Positions 45,276-55,059 are shown, counted from the first letter of the stretch. The stretch: DNA of 64,000 nt from UBA668 sp041394605 (GCA_041394605.1 JAWKHX010000006.1:1-64000), one strand, 5' to 3'. Program-made: numbers and translations. The notes: generated from the sequence alone by a model not told the origin.

Positions 45276-46816
45276 GCGACGCACAGGCCAGCGGTGGCCG
45301 GCGGGGCGGGGGCCGAGCGGCGCGGGCCGCGATGCGTGCCGCCGCCGTGGTCGAGCGCGTTCCCTACCTCACCCGCACCATGCGGCCGTTCGAGATCCTC
45401 TCCGACGAGGCCCTCGCCACCATCGAGTACACCGCGGACACCGTGCTGGAGGAAGTGGGCATCGAGGTGCGGGACTACCCGGCCGCGCTGCCGATCTTCC
45501 AGCGCGGCGGGGCCATCGTGGACGGCACCCGGGTGCGCTTCCCGCGGGGGATGTGCCGCGAGATCGTCGGCGGCAACGCCCCGGCCACGTACGTGCAGCA
45601 CGCCCGCAACCCCGAGCGCAACGTGGTGATCGGCGGCAGCCACACGGTCTTCGCGCCCAACTACGGCAGCCCGTTCGTGCACGACCTGGACAACGGCCGC
45701 CGCTACGCCACGCTCACCGACTTCCAGAACTTCGTGAAGCTCACCTACGTGTCGCCCTGGCTGCACCACAGCGGCGGCACGGTGTGCGAGCCGGTGGACG
45801 TGCCGGTCAGCAAGCGGCATCTGGACATGGTGTACAGCCACCTGAAGTACAGCGACAAGGGGTTCATGGGTTCGGTCACCGCCGGCGAGCGGGCAGCCGA
45901 CAGCGTGGAACTGGCCCGCATCGGGTTCGGCGGCGACCTGCAGGACCGCACGGTGATGACCAGCCTGATCAACGCCAGTTCGCCGCTGGTGTGGGATGGC
46001 ACGATGCTGGCCGCCGCCCAGTGCTACGCCGAGCACAACCAGGCCACGATCATCACCCCGTTCATCCTCGCCGGGGCCATGGCGCCCGCCACCAGCGCAG
46101 GCGTCGCCGTGCAGACCTTGGCCGAAGCCCTCGCCGGCATGACGTTCGTGCAGCTCGTCCGGCCCGGCGCCCCCGTGGTGTTCGGCAGCTTCGCCAGCAG
46201 CATGAGCATGCAGACCGGGGCCCCCACGTTCGGCACGCCCGAGCCTGCACTGGTGCTCTATACGGTGGCCGCGCTCGCCCGGCGCCTCGGCGTGCCGTTC
46301 CGCTCCGGCGGGGCGCTCACAGCGTCCAAGATCCCCGATGCACAGGCCGCCTACGAGAGCGCCAACACCTTGCAGCCGACCGTGTTGGGCGGGGTCAACT
46401 TCGTGCTCCACGCCGCCGGCTGGCTGGAAGGTGGCCTGGCCCTCGGCTACGAGAAGTTCGTGCTGGACTGCGACCAGTTGGGCATGATGCACACGTTCGT
46501 GAAGGGGCTGGACACCAGCGAGAACGGGCTGGCCCTGGATGCCATCCGCACCAATCCGCCCGGCAGCCACTTCCTCGGAACTGCCCACACCCTGGCCAAC
46601 TTCGAGACGGCCTTCTACCGCAGCGACACGGCCGACAACGCCAGCTTCGAGCAGTGGTCCGAGGAAGGGTCGCTGGACGCCGCCCGCCGGGCGAACGCGC
46701 TGTGGAAGCGGCGGCTGGCCGAGTACGAGGCGCCGCCGCTCGACGATGCCATCGACGCCGAGATGCTGGACTTCATCGCCCGCCGCAAGGCCGAACTGCC
46801 GGACGAGTTCGCATGA
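45272..46816 (+). CDS. Trimethylamine/glycine betaine methyltransferase family protein (MttB/MtgB-like, no pyrrolysine)
   Basis: The 514-residue protein belongs to the MttB superfamily (COG5598). Characteristic blocks are VLEEVGIEVRDYPAALPIFQ, FAPNYGSPFVHDLDNGRRY, SDKGFMGSVTAGERAADSVE and the late LGTAHTLANFETAFYRS. There is no in-frame TAG, so no pyrrolysine: this is the non-Pyl branch that includes the glycine betaine methyltransferase MtgB. It should transfer a methyl group from a quaternary amine, probably betaine, to the corrinoid protein. The start follows AAGGAGG and overlaps the activator stop. Substrate identity is inferred from the betaine importer and dimethylglycine branch nearby. 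Confidence 0.88.
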   Translation: MSDAQASGGRRGGGRAARAAMRAAAVVERVPYLTRTMRPFEILSDEALATIEYTADTVLEEVGIEVRDYPAALPIFQRGGAIVDGTRVRFPRGMCREIVGGNAPATYVQHARNPERNVVIGGSHTVFAPNYGSPFVHDLDNGRRYATLTDFQNFVKLTYVSPWLHHSGGTVCEPVDVPVSKRHLDMVYSHLKYSDKGFMGSVTAGERAADSVELARIGFGGDLQDRTVMTSLINASSPLVWDGTMLAAAQCYAEHNQATIITPFILAGAMAPATSAGVAVQTLAEALAGMTFVQLVRPGAPVVFGSFASSMSMQTGAPTFGTPEPALVLYTVAALARRLGVPFRSGGALTASKIPDAQAAYESANTLQPTVLGGVNFVLHAAGWLEGGLALGYEKFVLDCDQLGMMHTFVKGLDTSENGLALDAIRTNPPGSHFLGTAHTLANFETAFYRSDTADNASFEQWSEEGSLDAARRANALWKRRLAEYEAPPLDDAIDAEMLDFIARRKAELPDEFA

Positions 46817-47664
46817 GCGCCACCAGCACCGCCAGCGGCTCCGCGGTGCAGCGCCTGGTGGCCGAGGCGCGCTACGAGGTCATCCCACTGAAGAACCTGG
46901 AGCCGCAGATCCCGCACCTGCCGGCCGGCTGCTCGGTGTCCGTCACGTGCAGCCCCACCAAGGGCCAGCAGGCCACGTTGGACCTCACCGCGCGCCTGGC
47001 GGACCTCGGCCACCTCGCCGTGCCCCACCTGTCGGCACGACTCGTGGAGGACCGCGCCCAGGTCGCCGCACTCGCCCGCTTCTGCCGCGACCACGGGGTT
47101 CAGGAGGTCTTCCTGGTGGCCGGCGACCCGCCGCAGCCCGCCGGCCCCTACGACGGTGTGGTCGCCTTCCTGCGCGACTTCCTCGCCGAGGACCACGGGC
47201 TGCGCCGCATCGGCATCACCGCCTACCCGGACGGCCACGCGCTCATCCCGCTCCCGGTGTTGCACGAGGCGCTGCACACCAAGCAGACCCTCCTCGCCGA
47301 AGCCGGCGTGAGCGGGTTCGCCAGCACCCAGATGTGCTTCGACGTGCGCCGCTGGACGGAGTGGTGCGAGCGCGAGCGGGCCGCCGGCTTCGCGCTGCCC
47401 GTGCACATCGGTGTGCCGGGGGCGATCGACCGCGCCAAGCTGCTCTCCATGGGCATGCGCCTCGGCATCGGCCAGAGCATGCGGTTCGTGAAGAAGCAGG
47501 GCGGCGCGCTCGGCCGCCTGTTCCGCCCCGGCGGTTACGACCCGATGCGCCTCATCACCCCGCTGGCCCGCCGAGCCGACGACCTGGGGCTGGAAGGCCT
47601 GCACCTGTTCACGTTCAACAATGTCGAGGCCACTGTCGCGTGGCAGCGCAGCCAGGCGGGCTGA
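46813..47664 (+). CDS. Methylenetetrahydrofolate reductase-like protein (MetF type)
   Basis: The 283-residue TIM barrel has MetF-like features: CSVSVTCSPTKGQQATLDL, HLSARLVEDRAQVAAL, QEVFLVAGDPPQPAGPYDG and GVSGFASTQMCFD. It should bind FAD and oxidise methyl-THF to methylene-THF, linking the corrinoid system to FolD. The overall sequence is divergent from biosynthetic MetF, as expected for catabolic versions. It overlaps the MttB-like stop (ATGA) and is the last gene of the operon; its stop is only 8 bp from the convergent MFS gene. Confidence 0.85.
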   Translation: MSATSTASGSAVQRLVAEARYEVIPLKNLEPQIPHLPAGCSVSVTCSPTKGQQATLDLTARLADLGHLAVPHLSARLVEDRAQVAALARFCRDHGVQEVFLVAGDPPQPAGPYDGVVAFLRDFLAEDHGLRRIGITAYPDGHALIPLPVLHEALHTKQTLLAEAGVSGFASTQMCFDVRRWTEWCERERAAGFALPVHIGVPGAIDRAKLLSMGMRLGIGQSMRFVKKQGGALGRLFRPGGYDPMRLITPLARRADDLGLEGLHLFTFNNVEATVAWQRSQAG

Positions 47665-47672
47665 ACCCCTGC

Positions 47673-48980
47673 TCACTCCTCCGGCGGGTGTTCACGGCGC
47701 TGGCGGCGCCGCCGCACGCCCATGGCGATGATGGTGGCCGGCACGAAGAACGCCCTCGCCGGCAGCGACACCTCCCGCCACGGCCGCTTGGCGATCGGCG
47801 AACGCCAGGCCAGGATGCGGTAGAACAGGTAGGCGGCGATGACGGCGTGCAGACCGACCAGCGCCCAGAAGAACCCATCCGGGCCGAACGCGATCATGGT
47901 GCCGGCGGCCACGAAGGGGCCGGCCACCGCGCCCATGCCGTACAGCGTCACCAACTGTGACGCAGCCGCGTTGAGGTGGGCGGGCTCGATCCAGTCGTTC
48001 GTGTACGCGGCAGCGATGGAGTAGAGCGGGTAGCTCAGCCCACCCAGGCCGGCCATGCACAGGAAGGCTGCAGGATGCCCCGGCTCCAGCACCACCAGGG
48101 TTGCACCCGCGCCGATCGCGCCAACGGCCGCGGCGAAGCCGACCACCCGGCGGTCCAGGTCGTCGCTGGCCCGCGAGATCGGCCACTGCAGGATCACCGA
48201 CCCGATGCTGGGCAGGGCGACGAACAGCCCGATCGCGCTGGCGCGCATGCCCACCCGGGTGGCATAGATGGCAGCCATGCCCGTCATTGCCCCGTGGGCC
48301 ACACCGATGAGCAGGCACGAGTAGACCCCGGTCGGTACGGTGCGTGCCAGGTCGCGCAGCGAGACGTGCGAGGTGCGTTCCACCTTCGGCGCCACGGCAT
48401 CCTCCGACAGCGCGACGGGGGCCACGGCCAGCGAGGTGAGGATGCCGGCGACGGCGAAGGCCATCACCAGGCGCCCCTCCACCGCCGCCAGGAGGATCTG
48501 CCCCATGCCGAAGAACAGGATGGTGACCACGCCGTACACCGCCAAGAGCCGGCCTCGGTTCTCGTTGGTGGCCAGATCGTTCAGCCACGACTCGGCCACC
48601 ACGTAGAGGCCGGCGGTGCACAATCCGGTGAGCAGCCGCAGCACCACCCACCAGCCGGCGAGGCCGGTGATGCCGACGGCCACCATCCCCGCGGCCAGCG
48701 TGGACGCCAGCGCGGCATAGACGCGAATGTGCCCCACCCGCCCGAGGGAGCGCAGCGTGAGGCGGGACCCGACGAGGAACCCGATGTAGTACGCCGCGGA
48801 GATGAGGCTGGAGATAGCGGTGGGCAGGCCGACCCGCTCGGAACGCACACCCAGTGCCGTGCCGAACAGGCCGGCCGCCAACATCAGGAGGGCAAGGCCG
48901 ACGAACAGGCCCCAGGTGGCCAACGCGAGGTCGCGCCGGACCGCCGGGCCGTCAGTGGTGAGGGAGGGCGACCCTGGCAT
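47673..48980 (-). CDS. MFS transporter
   Basis: The 435-residue protein has 12 predicted membrane helices. The sugar/acid-porter-like hallmark between helices 2 and 3 reads GSRLTLRSLGRVGHIRVY. The signature region VAESWLNDLATNENRGRLLA resembles the group of MFS proteins annotated as YcaD/CynX-like. The C-terminal tail is basic. Its substrate is unknown. It is last in the minus-strand run from the dimethylglycine-dehydrogenase-like gene and is convergent with the demethylation operon, so uptake or export of a related amine is conceivable but unproven. Confidence 0.85.
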   Translation of the reverse strand: MPGSPSLTTDGPAVRRDLALATWGLFVGLALLMLAAGLFGTALGVRSERVGLPTAISSLISAAYYIGFLVGSRLTLRSLGRVGHIRVYAALASTLAAGMVAVGITGLAGWWVVLRLLTGLCTAGLYVVAESWLNDLATNENRGRLLAVYGVVTILFFGMGQILLAAVEGRLVMAFAVAGILTSLAVAPVALSEDAVAPKVERTSHVSLRDLARTVPTGVYSCLLIGVAHGAMTGMAAIYATRVGMRASAIGLFVALPSIGSVILQWPISRASDDLDRRVVGFAAAVGAIGAGATLVVLEPGHPAAFLCMAGLGGLSYPLYSIAAAYTNDWIEPAHLNAAASQLVTLYGMGAVAGPFVAAGTMIAFGPDGFFWALVGLHAVIAAYLFYRILAWRSPIAKRPWREVSLPARAFFVPATIIAMGVRRRRQRREHPPEE

Positions 48981-48993
48981 GGCCGCGCCTCAC

Positions 48994-50019
48994 TCAGGCT
49001 GCTTCGCGCATGGTTTCGAAGATCGTCTGCGCAGTGGACAGCAGGTCCGCCGATGCGCCGGGTGCCTGGTAGTAGATCGCCAGCGTGGCATCCGCGGAGT
49101 CGATGCGGACGACGATCAGCACCTTGGCCGCCGAGCCGTCGCCGCAGCCGTCGTACTGCACCATGGTGCCGCTGCCGAACGCCGTGGGGTAGCCGATGTT
49201 CAGCGACTGCGACGAGCATTCACCTTCACCCGGGGAGATGAAGTTCAGCACGTCGTCGGTGGACGTGGTGATGGTGCCCGGCACGGCGAACAGGGTGAAC
49301 CCGAACGTGACATGGTCGCTGTTGTAGTCGTCGACGCTGGTGGCCGCGGTGATGGAAGGCACCGTGAAGCCGTCGTTGGACTGGATGGGCCGAGTATCGA
49401 TCTCCAGGAAGTTGGGGATCAGCGCGCTGAACGAGTTGGTGTCGTCGAAGACCTCGATGAGCGCAGCGTCCGCGGTGGTGGGCGCCTGGGTGGGCGGCGG
49501 CACGTTGGTGGGCGGCAGGGTCAGCACCACGGAGGTGGCGGGCGCCAACGTGGTGACCGGAACCGCTGTGGTGGTGTCCTGTGCCATCGCCGTGGTGCTG
49601 ACCCCGGGGAGCGTGGTGGTGGCCGGGGAGACGCCCTTGTCGTCGTCGCCACCGCCGAAGGCCAGCACACCACCGACCACCAAGGCGACTGCGGCGATCC
49701 CGCCGCCGACGATCAGGCCGGTCTTCTTCTTGGGCGCGGCCGGCGGCATGCCGCCCGGGGCCCCGAAGCCCGGCTGCTGGTAGCCCTGCTGTGGGTACTG
49801 CTGCGTGGGCGGATACTGCTGGGCCGGCGGGTACTGCTGAGCCGGGGGCATTTGCTGCGTCGGCGGCATCTGCTGCGTGGGTGGGTACTGCGGCTGCTGC
49901 CCGGGCTGGGGGAACTGCCCGGGCTGGGGGAACTGGCCCGGACCGGGCTGACCGGGGGGCGGCGGCGTGCCAGGAGTGGAGCCCGGCGGGGGGAGGTAAG
50001 GAGGCTCGTTGGTACCCAT
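48994..50019 (-). CDS. Single-pass membrane protein with long Pro/Gln-rich cytoplasmic tail
   Basis: The first 95 residues of this 341-residue protein are low-complexity Pro/Gln/Tyr sequence with repeated PPTQQM, PPAQQY and PGQFPQ units. A membrane helix (GLIVGGGIAAVALVVGGVLA) follows, then a Thr-rich linker and a beta-rich extracytoplasmic domain of about 170 residues with two Cys. This architecture is common in actinobacterial surface proteins of unknown role. The ATG at 50019 is followed by MGTNEPPYLPPPG. It lies 20 bp after the etfA stop on the same strand, perhaps by read-through rather than function. Confidence 0.75.
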   Translation of the reverse strand: MGTNEPPYLPPPGSTPGTPPPPGQPGPGQFPQPGQFPQPGQQPQYPPTQQMPPTQQMPPAQQYPPAQQYPPTQQYPQQGYQQPGFGAPGGMPPAAPKKKTGLIVGGGIAAVALVVGGVLAFGGGDDDKGVSPATTTLPGVSTTAMAQDTTTAVPVTTLAPATSVVLTLPPTNVPPPTQAPTTADAALIEVFDDTNSFSALIPNFLEIDTRPIQSNDGFTVPSITAATSVDDYNSDHVTFGFTLFAVPGTITTSTDDVLNFISPGEGECSSQSLNIGYPTAFGSGTMVQYDGCGDGSAAKVLIVVRIDSADATLAIYYQAPGASADLLSTAQTIFETMREAA

Positions 50020-50039
50020 CGGCCGGAGCCTAGCCTCAC

Positions 50040-50996
50040 TCACGCGCCGCGTCGTCGCCTGATCTCCGCGGTGATGGCCGGAACCACCTGGTGGAGGTCG
50101 CCGATCACCGCGACGTCGGCTTTCGTCACCATGTTGGCGTCCTTGTCGGTGTTGATGGCAAGGATCTTCTTCGACGCCATGGCCCCCACCCAGTGCTGGA
50201 TGGCGCCAGAGATGCCGCAGGCGATGTAGAGGTCGGGGGCGATGCGGGTTCCCGTCTGCCCCACCTGGTCGGTGTGGTTGCGCCACCCGTTGTTGGTGAC
50301 GGCACGCGAGCAACCGACCACGCCGCCCAACTCGCGGGCCAGTTCCTCCAGCGGAGCGAATGCCTCCGCCGAGCCGACACCTCGACCACCGCCGACCACC
50401 AGTGCAGCCGTGCTCAGGGTGACGCCGGCCGCGCGCTCCACACGCTCCACCACGACCGTGCGAGCCAGCGAGGGGTCCAGGTCCGGAGCCATCGCTTCGG
50501 TCGCGGCCTGCACCGGCGCCGGTTCGGCTTCCACGGCGTGGTGGGCGACGGTGACCAGCCTGGTGGCGCCCACCAAGGTGCACTCCTCCAGCAGCGAGCC
50601 GCCCCAGCGGACCCGCGTGATGGCCCACGGCTCGCCGGCCGTGACGGCGGTGGCGTTGGCCACCATCGGCAGGTCGAGGCGGGCAGCCACCTGGGCCATC
50701 ACCTCGTTGCCCCGGTCGGTGCCGGTGGCGATCACCGCGGTCGGCTGATACTGGCGCACGAGTTGGGCCACCGTCTCGCCCCAGGCCTCGGGGCCGTAGT
50801 CGGCCAGCAGGTCGTGATGAGCCTGGACCACCAGCGACACCCCGAACTCGGCCAACTGAGCCACCAGCCCGTCGGCCGCGGCGCCGACGGTGATGGCATG
50901 CACCGCCTCACCGACTGAGCGGGCGAACGTGCACGCCTCCAAGGTGGCCGGGGCCAGCGCGCCCCGGTCGTGTTCCGCAATCACCAGGACGGTCAC
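50040..50996 (-). CDS. etfA: Electron transfer flavoprotein alpha subunit
   Basis: The 318-residue subunit binds FAD in its C-terminal domain: ALVVGGGRGVGSAEAFAPLE, GWRNHTDQVGQTG, LYIACGISGAIQHWVGA and AINTDKDANMVTKADVAVIG are standard ETF-alpha signatures. With EtfB it carries electrons from the adjacent flavin dehydrogenase to the respiratory chain. The GTG start overlaps the etfB stop (GTGA at 50993-50996). The operon order DMGDH-like, etfB, etfA implies dedicated electron removal from dimethylglycine oxidation. Confidence 0.95.
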   Translation of the reverse strand: MTVLVIAEHDRGALAPATLEACTFARSVGEAVHAITVGAAADGLVAQLAEFGVSLVVQAHHDLLADYGPEAWGETVAQLVRQYQPTAVIATGTDRGNEVMAQVAARLDLPMVANATAVTAGEPWAITRVRWGGSLLEECTLVGATRLVTVAHHAVEAEPAPVQAATEAMAPDLDPSLARTVVVERVERAAGVTLSTAALVVGGGRGVGSAEAFAPLEELARELGGVVGCSRAVTNNGWRNHTDQVGQTGTRIAPDLYIACGISGAIQHWVGAMASKKILAINTDKDANMVTKADVAVIGDLHQVVPAITAEIRRRRGA

Positions 50997-51760
50997 TTCA
51001 GCAACCCGATCTCTTCGAGGAGGTCGACCACCGCCGGCGCAGCGTCGGGGCCGTGGCCGAGGATGACGGTCTCCGTCACGGTGACCGGCGGCTGCACCAG
51101 GGTGACCATCTGCTGGCCACCGGGCTCGCCTTCCGGCGCCACCCGCGCGACCTCGGCCTTCTTCGCGGCCAGGCGGCCCTTCATGGTCGGGTAGCGGGGC
51201 AGGTTGATGCCCTCCTTGATGCCCAACACGGCCGGCAGCGGCAGGCGGTAGACCTCCACGCCCGCATCGGCTTCGCGGCGGGCGCGCACGGCGTCGCCGT
51301 CGACCTCGATGCCCTTGACGCCGTTGACGATCGGGCGGCCCAGCGCGTGCGCCACCCGCACCCCGACCTGGAAGTTGCCGGAGTCCGCGCTCTCGTTGCC
51401 GAACAGGATGAGGTCGAACGGGCCATTGGCCACCTCCACGCCGGCGATTGCCGTGGCCAGCGCCGACGCGGTGCGCTGTGGGTCCCAGTCCGCACCGTCG
51501 ATCGGCAGCAGCACGCACTTCGAGGCGCCGACGCTGGCGGCGTAGCGCAGTTGCTCCTCCGCCTCCGTCGGGCCGAGCGTCATCACCGTGGCCTCGCCAC
51601 CGTGGGCCTCCACCAGTTGCACGGCGGCTTCCACCGCGCACTCCTCGTGGGGGCTGGTGGTGAACGCCAGGTACGCGGTGTCCACCGCCTGGCCGTCGGC
51701 GGTGATGTTGATCTTGGCGCCGGGTGCCGGCACCCGCTTCACGCAGACGAGGACGTTCAT
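50993..51760 (-). CDS. etfB: Electron transfer flavoprotein beta subunit
   Basis: The 255-residue protein has the ETF-beta fold: MNVLVCVKRVPAPGAKINI, HEECAVEAAVQLVEAHGG, LILFGNESADSGNFQVGVRV and LGIKEGINLPRYPTMKGRLA. EtfB binds AMP and docks on EtfA and the dehydrogenase. It overlaps the upstream oxidoreductase stop (ATGA at 51757-51760) and the downstream etfA start, so all three proteins should be made in step. Confidence 0.95.
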   Translation of the reverse strand: MNVLVCVKRVPAPGAKINITADGQAVDTAYLAFTTSPHEECAVEAAVQLVEAHGGEATVMTLGPTEAEEQLRYAASVGASKCVLLPIDGADWDPQRTASALATAIAGVEVANGPFDLILFGNESADSGNFQVGVRVAHALGRPIVNGVKGIEVDGDAVRARREADAGVEVYRLPLPAVLGIKEGINLPRYPTMKGRLAAKKAEVARVAPEGEPGGQQMVTLVQPPVTVTETVILGHGPDAAPAVVDLLEEIGLLK

Positions 51761-54322
51761 GACTTCATCCGGGCGTCGGTGGGGTCGAACAGCGGGGTGC
51801 TGCCGGCCACTTCCACCGTCACCGGGTACAGCTCGTTCATGTACATCATCTGCAGCTTGGTGCCCACCACGGCGTGCTCCGGCGGCAGGTAGGCCATCAG
51901 CAGGTACTTGCCCAGCGAGGGGGCCGCACCGGCGGTGGTGACCCGGCTGACCCGGCCCTTGCGGTCGAGGATGCGCTCCCCGCTGAGCGTGAGGATCGGT
52001 TCGTTGCCGCCGGTCGGGAAGCGGTCGTAGCCCTCGGCGCAGCGCTGGCTGTCCATCGACAGGGTGCACATGATGGCCGCCGGCGACTCCTCGCGGGCCG
52101 ACAGGTAGGCCTCCTTGCCGATGAAGTCGGCGCTCTTCACCTTCGGGCGGGCCAGGCCAGCCTCCACCGGGTTGTACTCGCTCTCCAGCTCCGAGCCCAT
52201 CAGGCGGTAGCCCTTCTCGATACGGCCGGTGAGGGCGTACACGCCGATGCCCACGGGGATGATGCCGAACTCCTGCCCGGCGGCGGCGATGGCGTCCCAC
52301 AGCTTCAGGCCGTGCTCCATGCGGGTGTAGATCTCCCAGCCGTTGTCACCCACGTAGCTGATGCGGAACATCGTGCAGGGCACGCCGTCGATCAGCACGT
52401 CGCGCACCGCGCCGTAGGGGAAGCCCTCCTGGCTGACGTCGTAGGGGGCCGTGGTGTGGTCGGTGGCGATCTTCGCCATCGTGGCCGCCGCGTTGGGACC
52501 CCACACGCCGATGGTGCAGATGGCACCGCTCATGTCGTTGAACGACACCCACTTGCCCTGCGGGCCGTGGTGGGCGTTGAACTGCTCCATGTGCTTGGTG
52601 AACCAGTAGTGGTCGCGGCCGCCGTCGAACGCACCGGTGATGACCCGGAAGTGGTCGGTGCCGAGGCGCTGGATGGTGAGGTCGCCGCGGAAGCCGCCCT
52701 GCGGGGTCAGCAGCGGGGTGTACACGCTGCGGCCCACGGCAACGTTCACGTTGTTGACGCAGACCCAGTTGAGGAAGTCGCAGGCACCGGGGCCCTGGAA
52801 GTCGAACTCGTTGAGCGCGGTGAGGTCCACCATGCCGACGCTCGCGCATGGCCAGGTGCTCGGCGTTGGTGATGGGGCTCCACCAGCGGGCGTCCCACTC
52901 GTGCTGGCGGGGCTGGCAGGCGTCGGGGTACTTCTCCATCAGCCGGCGTTGCTCTCGAACCACTGCGGGCGCTCCCAGCCGCGGGCGTCGAAGAACACCG
53001 CGCCAAGGCTTCCTCACGGGCGTAGAACGGGCTGCGGCGCATGCCCCGCTGGCTGGCCCACTGCTCGCGGGTGGACGATGCCGTAGGTCTTGTTGAAGTG
53101 CTCGTTGCACCGGGCGTTGATGTGCCACTCGGTCTTCTCGTGCGGGTAGAAGCGGCTGATGTCGCTGCCGTGCGGGTCGCACATGTGCGGGTACCCGTAC
53201 GTCATCCACTCCGCCACCAGCTGGGCGATGCCCGGGCCTTCCTTGATCCAGACGGCGGCGGCGCTCCACAGGTTGCGCACCTCGACGCACTCGCCGAGCA
53301 CCGGATTTTGCGTCGGGGGTCAGGCTGAGCAGGCCGTTGATGGCGTACTTGATCTCGGCGTCGCCGAGCATCTCCATCAGCTCGATGGCCTGCTCCATCT
53401 GCGGCTCGAAGTCGTCGTAGGTGAGGGGCAGCTCGGTGGGCGTGAGCGCCGCGGCCTCGTTGGACGGGATGTCGTCGGGGCGCATGAGGATCGGGCGGTG
53501 GGCGTAGGAGCCGACCTCCATCGAGCCGGCGGACTGGCGCTCGTAGCAGAACGTGTCCATGTCGCGGATGATCGGGAAGGCGAGCTCCTTGTTGCTCTCC
53601 ACCAGTACGTCGATCGGGCCGACGTCGGCCATCTGGTGCACGGCCGGGGTGAGCGGGATCGTCGCGCCGGCCATGGCGGCGATGCGGGGGCTCCACACGC
53701 CGCAGGCGATGGCCACGTACTCGCACTCGATGCGGCCCTTGTTGGTGACCACGGCCGTCACCTTGGGCAGGCCGCCCGGCACCGGCTCGGTCTCGATGTC
53801 CAGCACCTCGGTGTTGGCGAACACCTGGAGGGCGCCCTTGGCGACGGCCTCCTCACGCATGGACGTGCCCGACGCCAGCGAGTCCACCACGCTGACGCTG
53901 GGGGTGTAGTAGCCGCCGAGGAGGATCTCCTCGTTGATGAACGGGACCATCTCCTTGATCTCCGCCGGGGTCACCAGCCGGGCGTCGATGCCCCAGGCCT
54001 TGGCGGAGGTCATGCGGCGGGTGAACTCGTGCATGCGCTCGGGCGTGCGAGCCACCTCGATGCCGCCGCACGTGTTGTTGAGACCCAGGCCGATGTACTG
54101 GTTCTGGCTCTCCACCGTGAGGAAGGCCATCTCCTTGTTGTGGTCGGTGGGGAAGATGAAGTTCGACGCGTGGCCCGTGGAACCGCCCGGGTTCGGCAGC
54201 GGCCCCTTGTCCAGCAGGACCATGTCGGTCCAGCCGAGCCGGCTGAGATGGCCGACGAGGCAGTTGCCGACGATGCCGGCGCCGATGACGACGACCTTCG
54301 CGTGGGACGGGACTTCGCTCAT
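51757..54322 (-). pseudogene. FAD-dependent dimethylglycine/sarcosine dehydrogenase with GcvT domain, frameshifted in the middle
   Basis: From the ATG at 54322 an FAD-binding start KVVVIGAGIVGNCLVGHLSR leads through GGSTGHASNFIFP to VWSPRIAAMAGATIPLTP. Between about 52,840 and 53,310 four or five single-base shifts break the frame; pieces such as FYPHEKTEWHINARCNEHFN bridge the gap. The final 350 residues are a GcvT/folate-binding domain (IGVWGPNAAATM, RISYVGDNGWEIYTRMEHGL). The order matches dimethylglycine dehydrogenase, which demethylates with THF as one-carbon acceptor and ETF as electron acceptor. It is about 850 residues if repaired. Confidence 0.8.
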
Positions 54323-54360
54323 GGTGGTGCTCCCCAAGTGACCTGCGGGCTGCCCGGTCA

Positions 54361-55059
54361 ATGCTTGCCGGGACGTGGCTGGTGATATATCTTCACCATA
54401 TCACACCGCCGAAGTCACTCAGCGAACGCGCGTATCAGGAGATCCGCCGGATGATCGTCCGGCTGGATCTGGTTCCCGGTGCCGTGGTCAGGGAGGACGA
54501 ACTGCAGGCCACGCTGGGGCTGGGGCGGACACCGATCCGGGAGGCACTGCAGCGCCTGGAGCGGGACCAGTTGGTCACGGTGGTCCCCCGCCGGGGTGTG
54601 TTCGTCAGCCAGCTGGACATCGCCGATCTGGCCGTCCTGTACGAGACCCGGGCGGTGCTGGAGCCCTACGCCATGCGGCTGGCCGCGGTCCGTGGCACGG
54701 AGCACCACTGGGCGGAGATGGCGGCCGCGCTGGATCCTGCGGGCGACGGGTCCTCCGCCGACGAGCTGCTGGCCATCGACCGGCGCTGCCGGGAGATCGT
54801 GTGGGAGGCCGCCGGCAACCGCTTCGTCACCGACACGCTGGACATGCTGTACAGCCACAGCGACCGCCTGTGGCACCTCTACCTCGGCGACGTCGCCGAC
54901 CTGCACGGGATGATCGCCGAGCACCGGGAGATCCTGGCCGCGCTGCGGGCCGGCGACGCGGAGCAGGCTGCGGCGCTGATCCTCACCCACATGCGCCGCT
55001 TCGACGAGCAGATCCGTGCCGCCGTCCGCCGCCGCCTGGACCCACCCCTCGCCGGCTGA
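54361..55059 (+). CDS. GntR/FadR-family transcriptional regulator
   Basis: The 232-residue protein has an N-terminal winged helix (SERAYQEIRRMIVRLDLVPG, with LGLGRTPIREALQRLERDQL as recognition region). A FadR-type FCD effector domain follows, including ETRAVLEPYAMRLAA and a final IAEHREILAALRAGD containing likely metal-ligating residues. It is divergent from the dimethylglycine-dehydrogenase operon. The ATG at 54361 may be too early: a GTG at 54382 lies right at a palindrome. The most likely role is control of the neighbouring operon and itself. Confidence 0.88.
   Translation: MLAGTWLVIYLHHITPPKSLSERAYQEIRRMIVRLDLVPGAVVREDELQATLGLGRTPIREALQRLERDQLVTVVPRRGVFVSQLDIADLAVLYETRAVLEPYAMRLAAVRGTEHHWAEMAAALDPAGDGSSADELLAIDRRCREIVWEAAGNRFVTDTLDMLYSHSDRLWHLYLGDVADLHGMIAEHREILAALRAGDAEQAAALILTHMRRFDEQIRAAVRRRLDPPLAG
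54382..54404. promoter_or_regulatory. GTGATAT-N9-ATATCAC dyad at the GntR gene start
   Basis: Arms GTGATAT and ATATCAC with a 9-bp spacer form a 23-bp inverted repeat in unusually A/T-rich sequence. It lies at the 5' end of the GntR-type gene, 59 bp from the divergent oxidoreductase start. It is a good candidate for the regulator's own operator. If so, the true protein start is probably at or after 54382. Confidence 0.5.

Noticed and set aside
45272..46816. A pyrrolysine-containing trimethylamine methyltransferase
   Set aside because: No in-frame TAG is present, and no pyl genes or tRNA-Pyl are seen.
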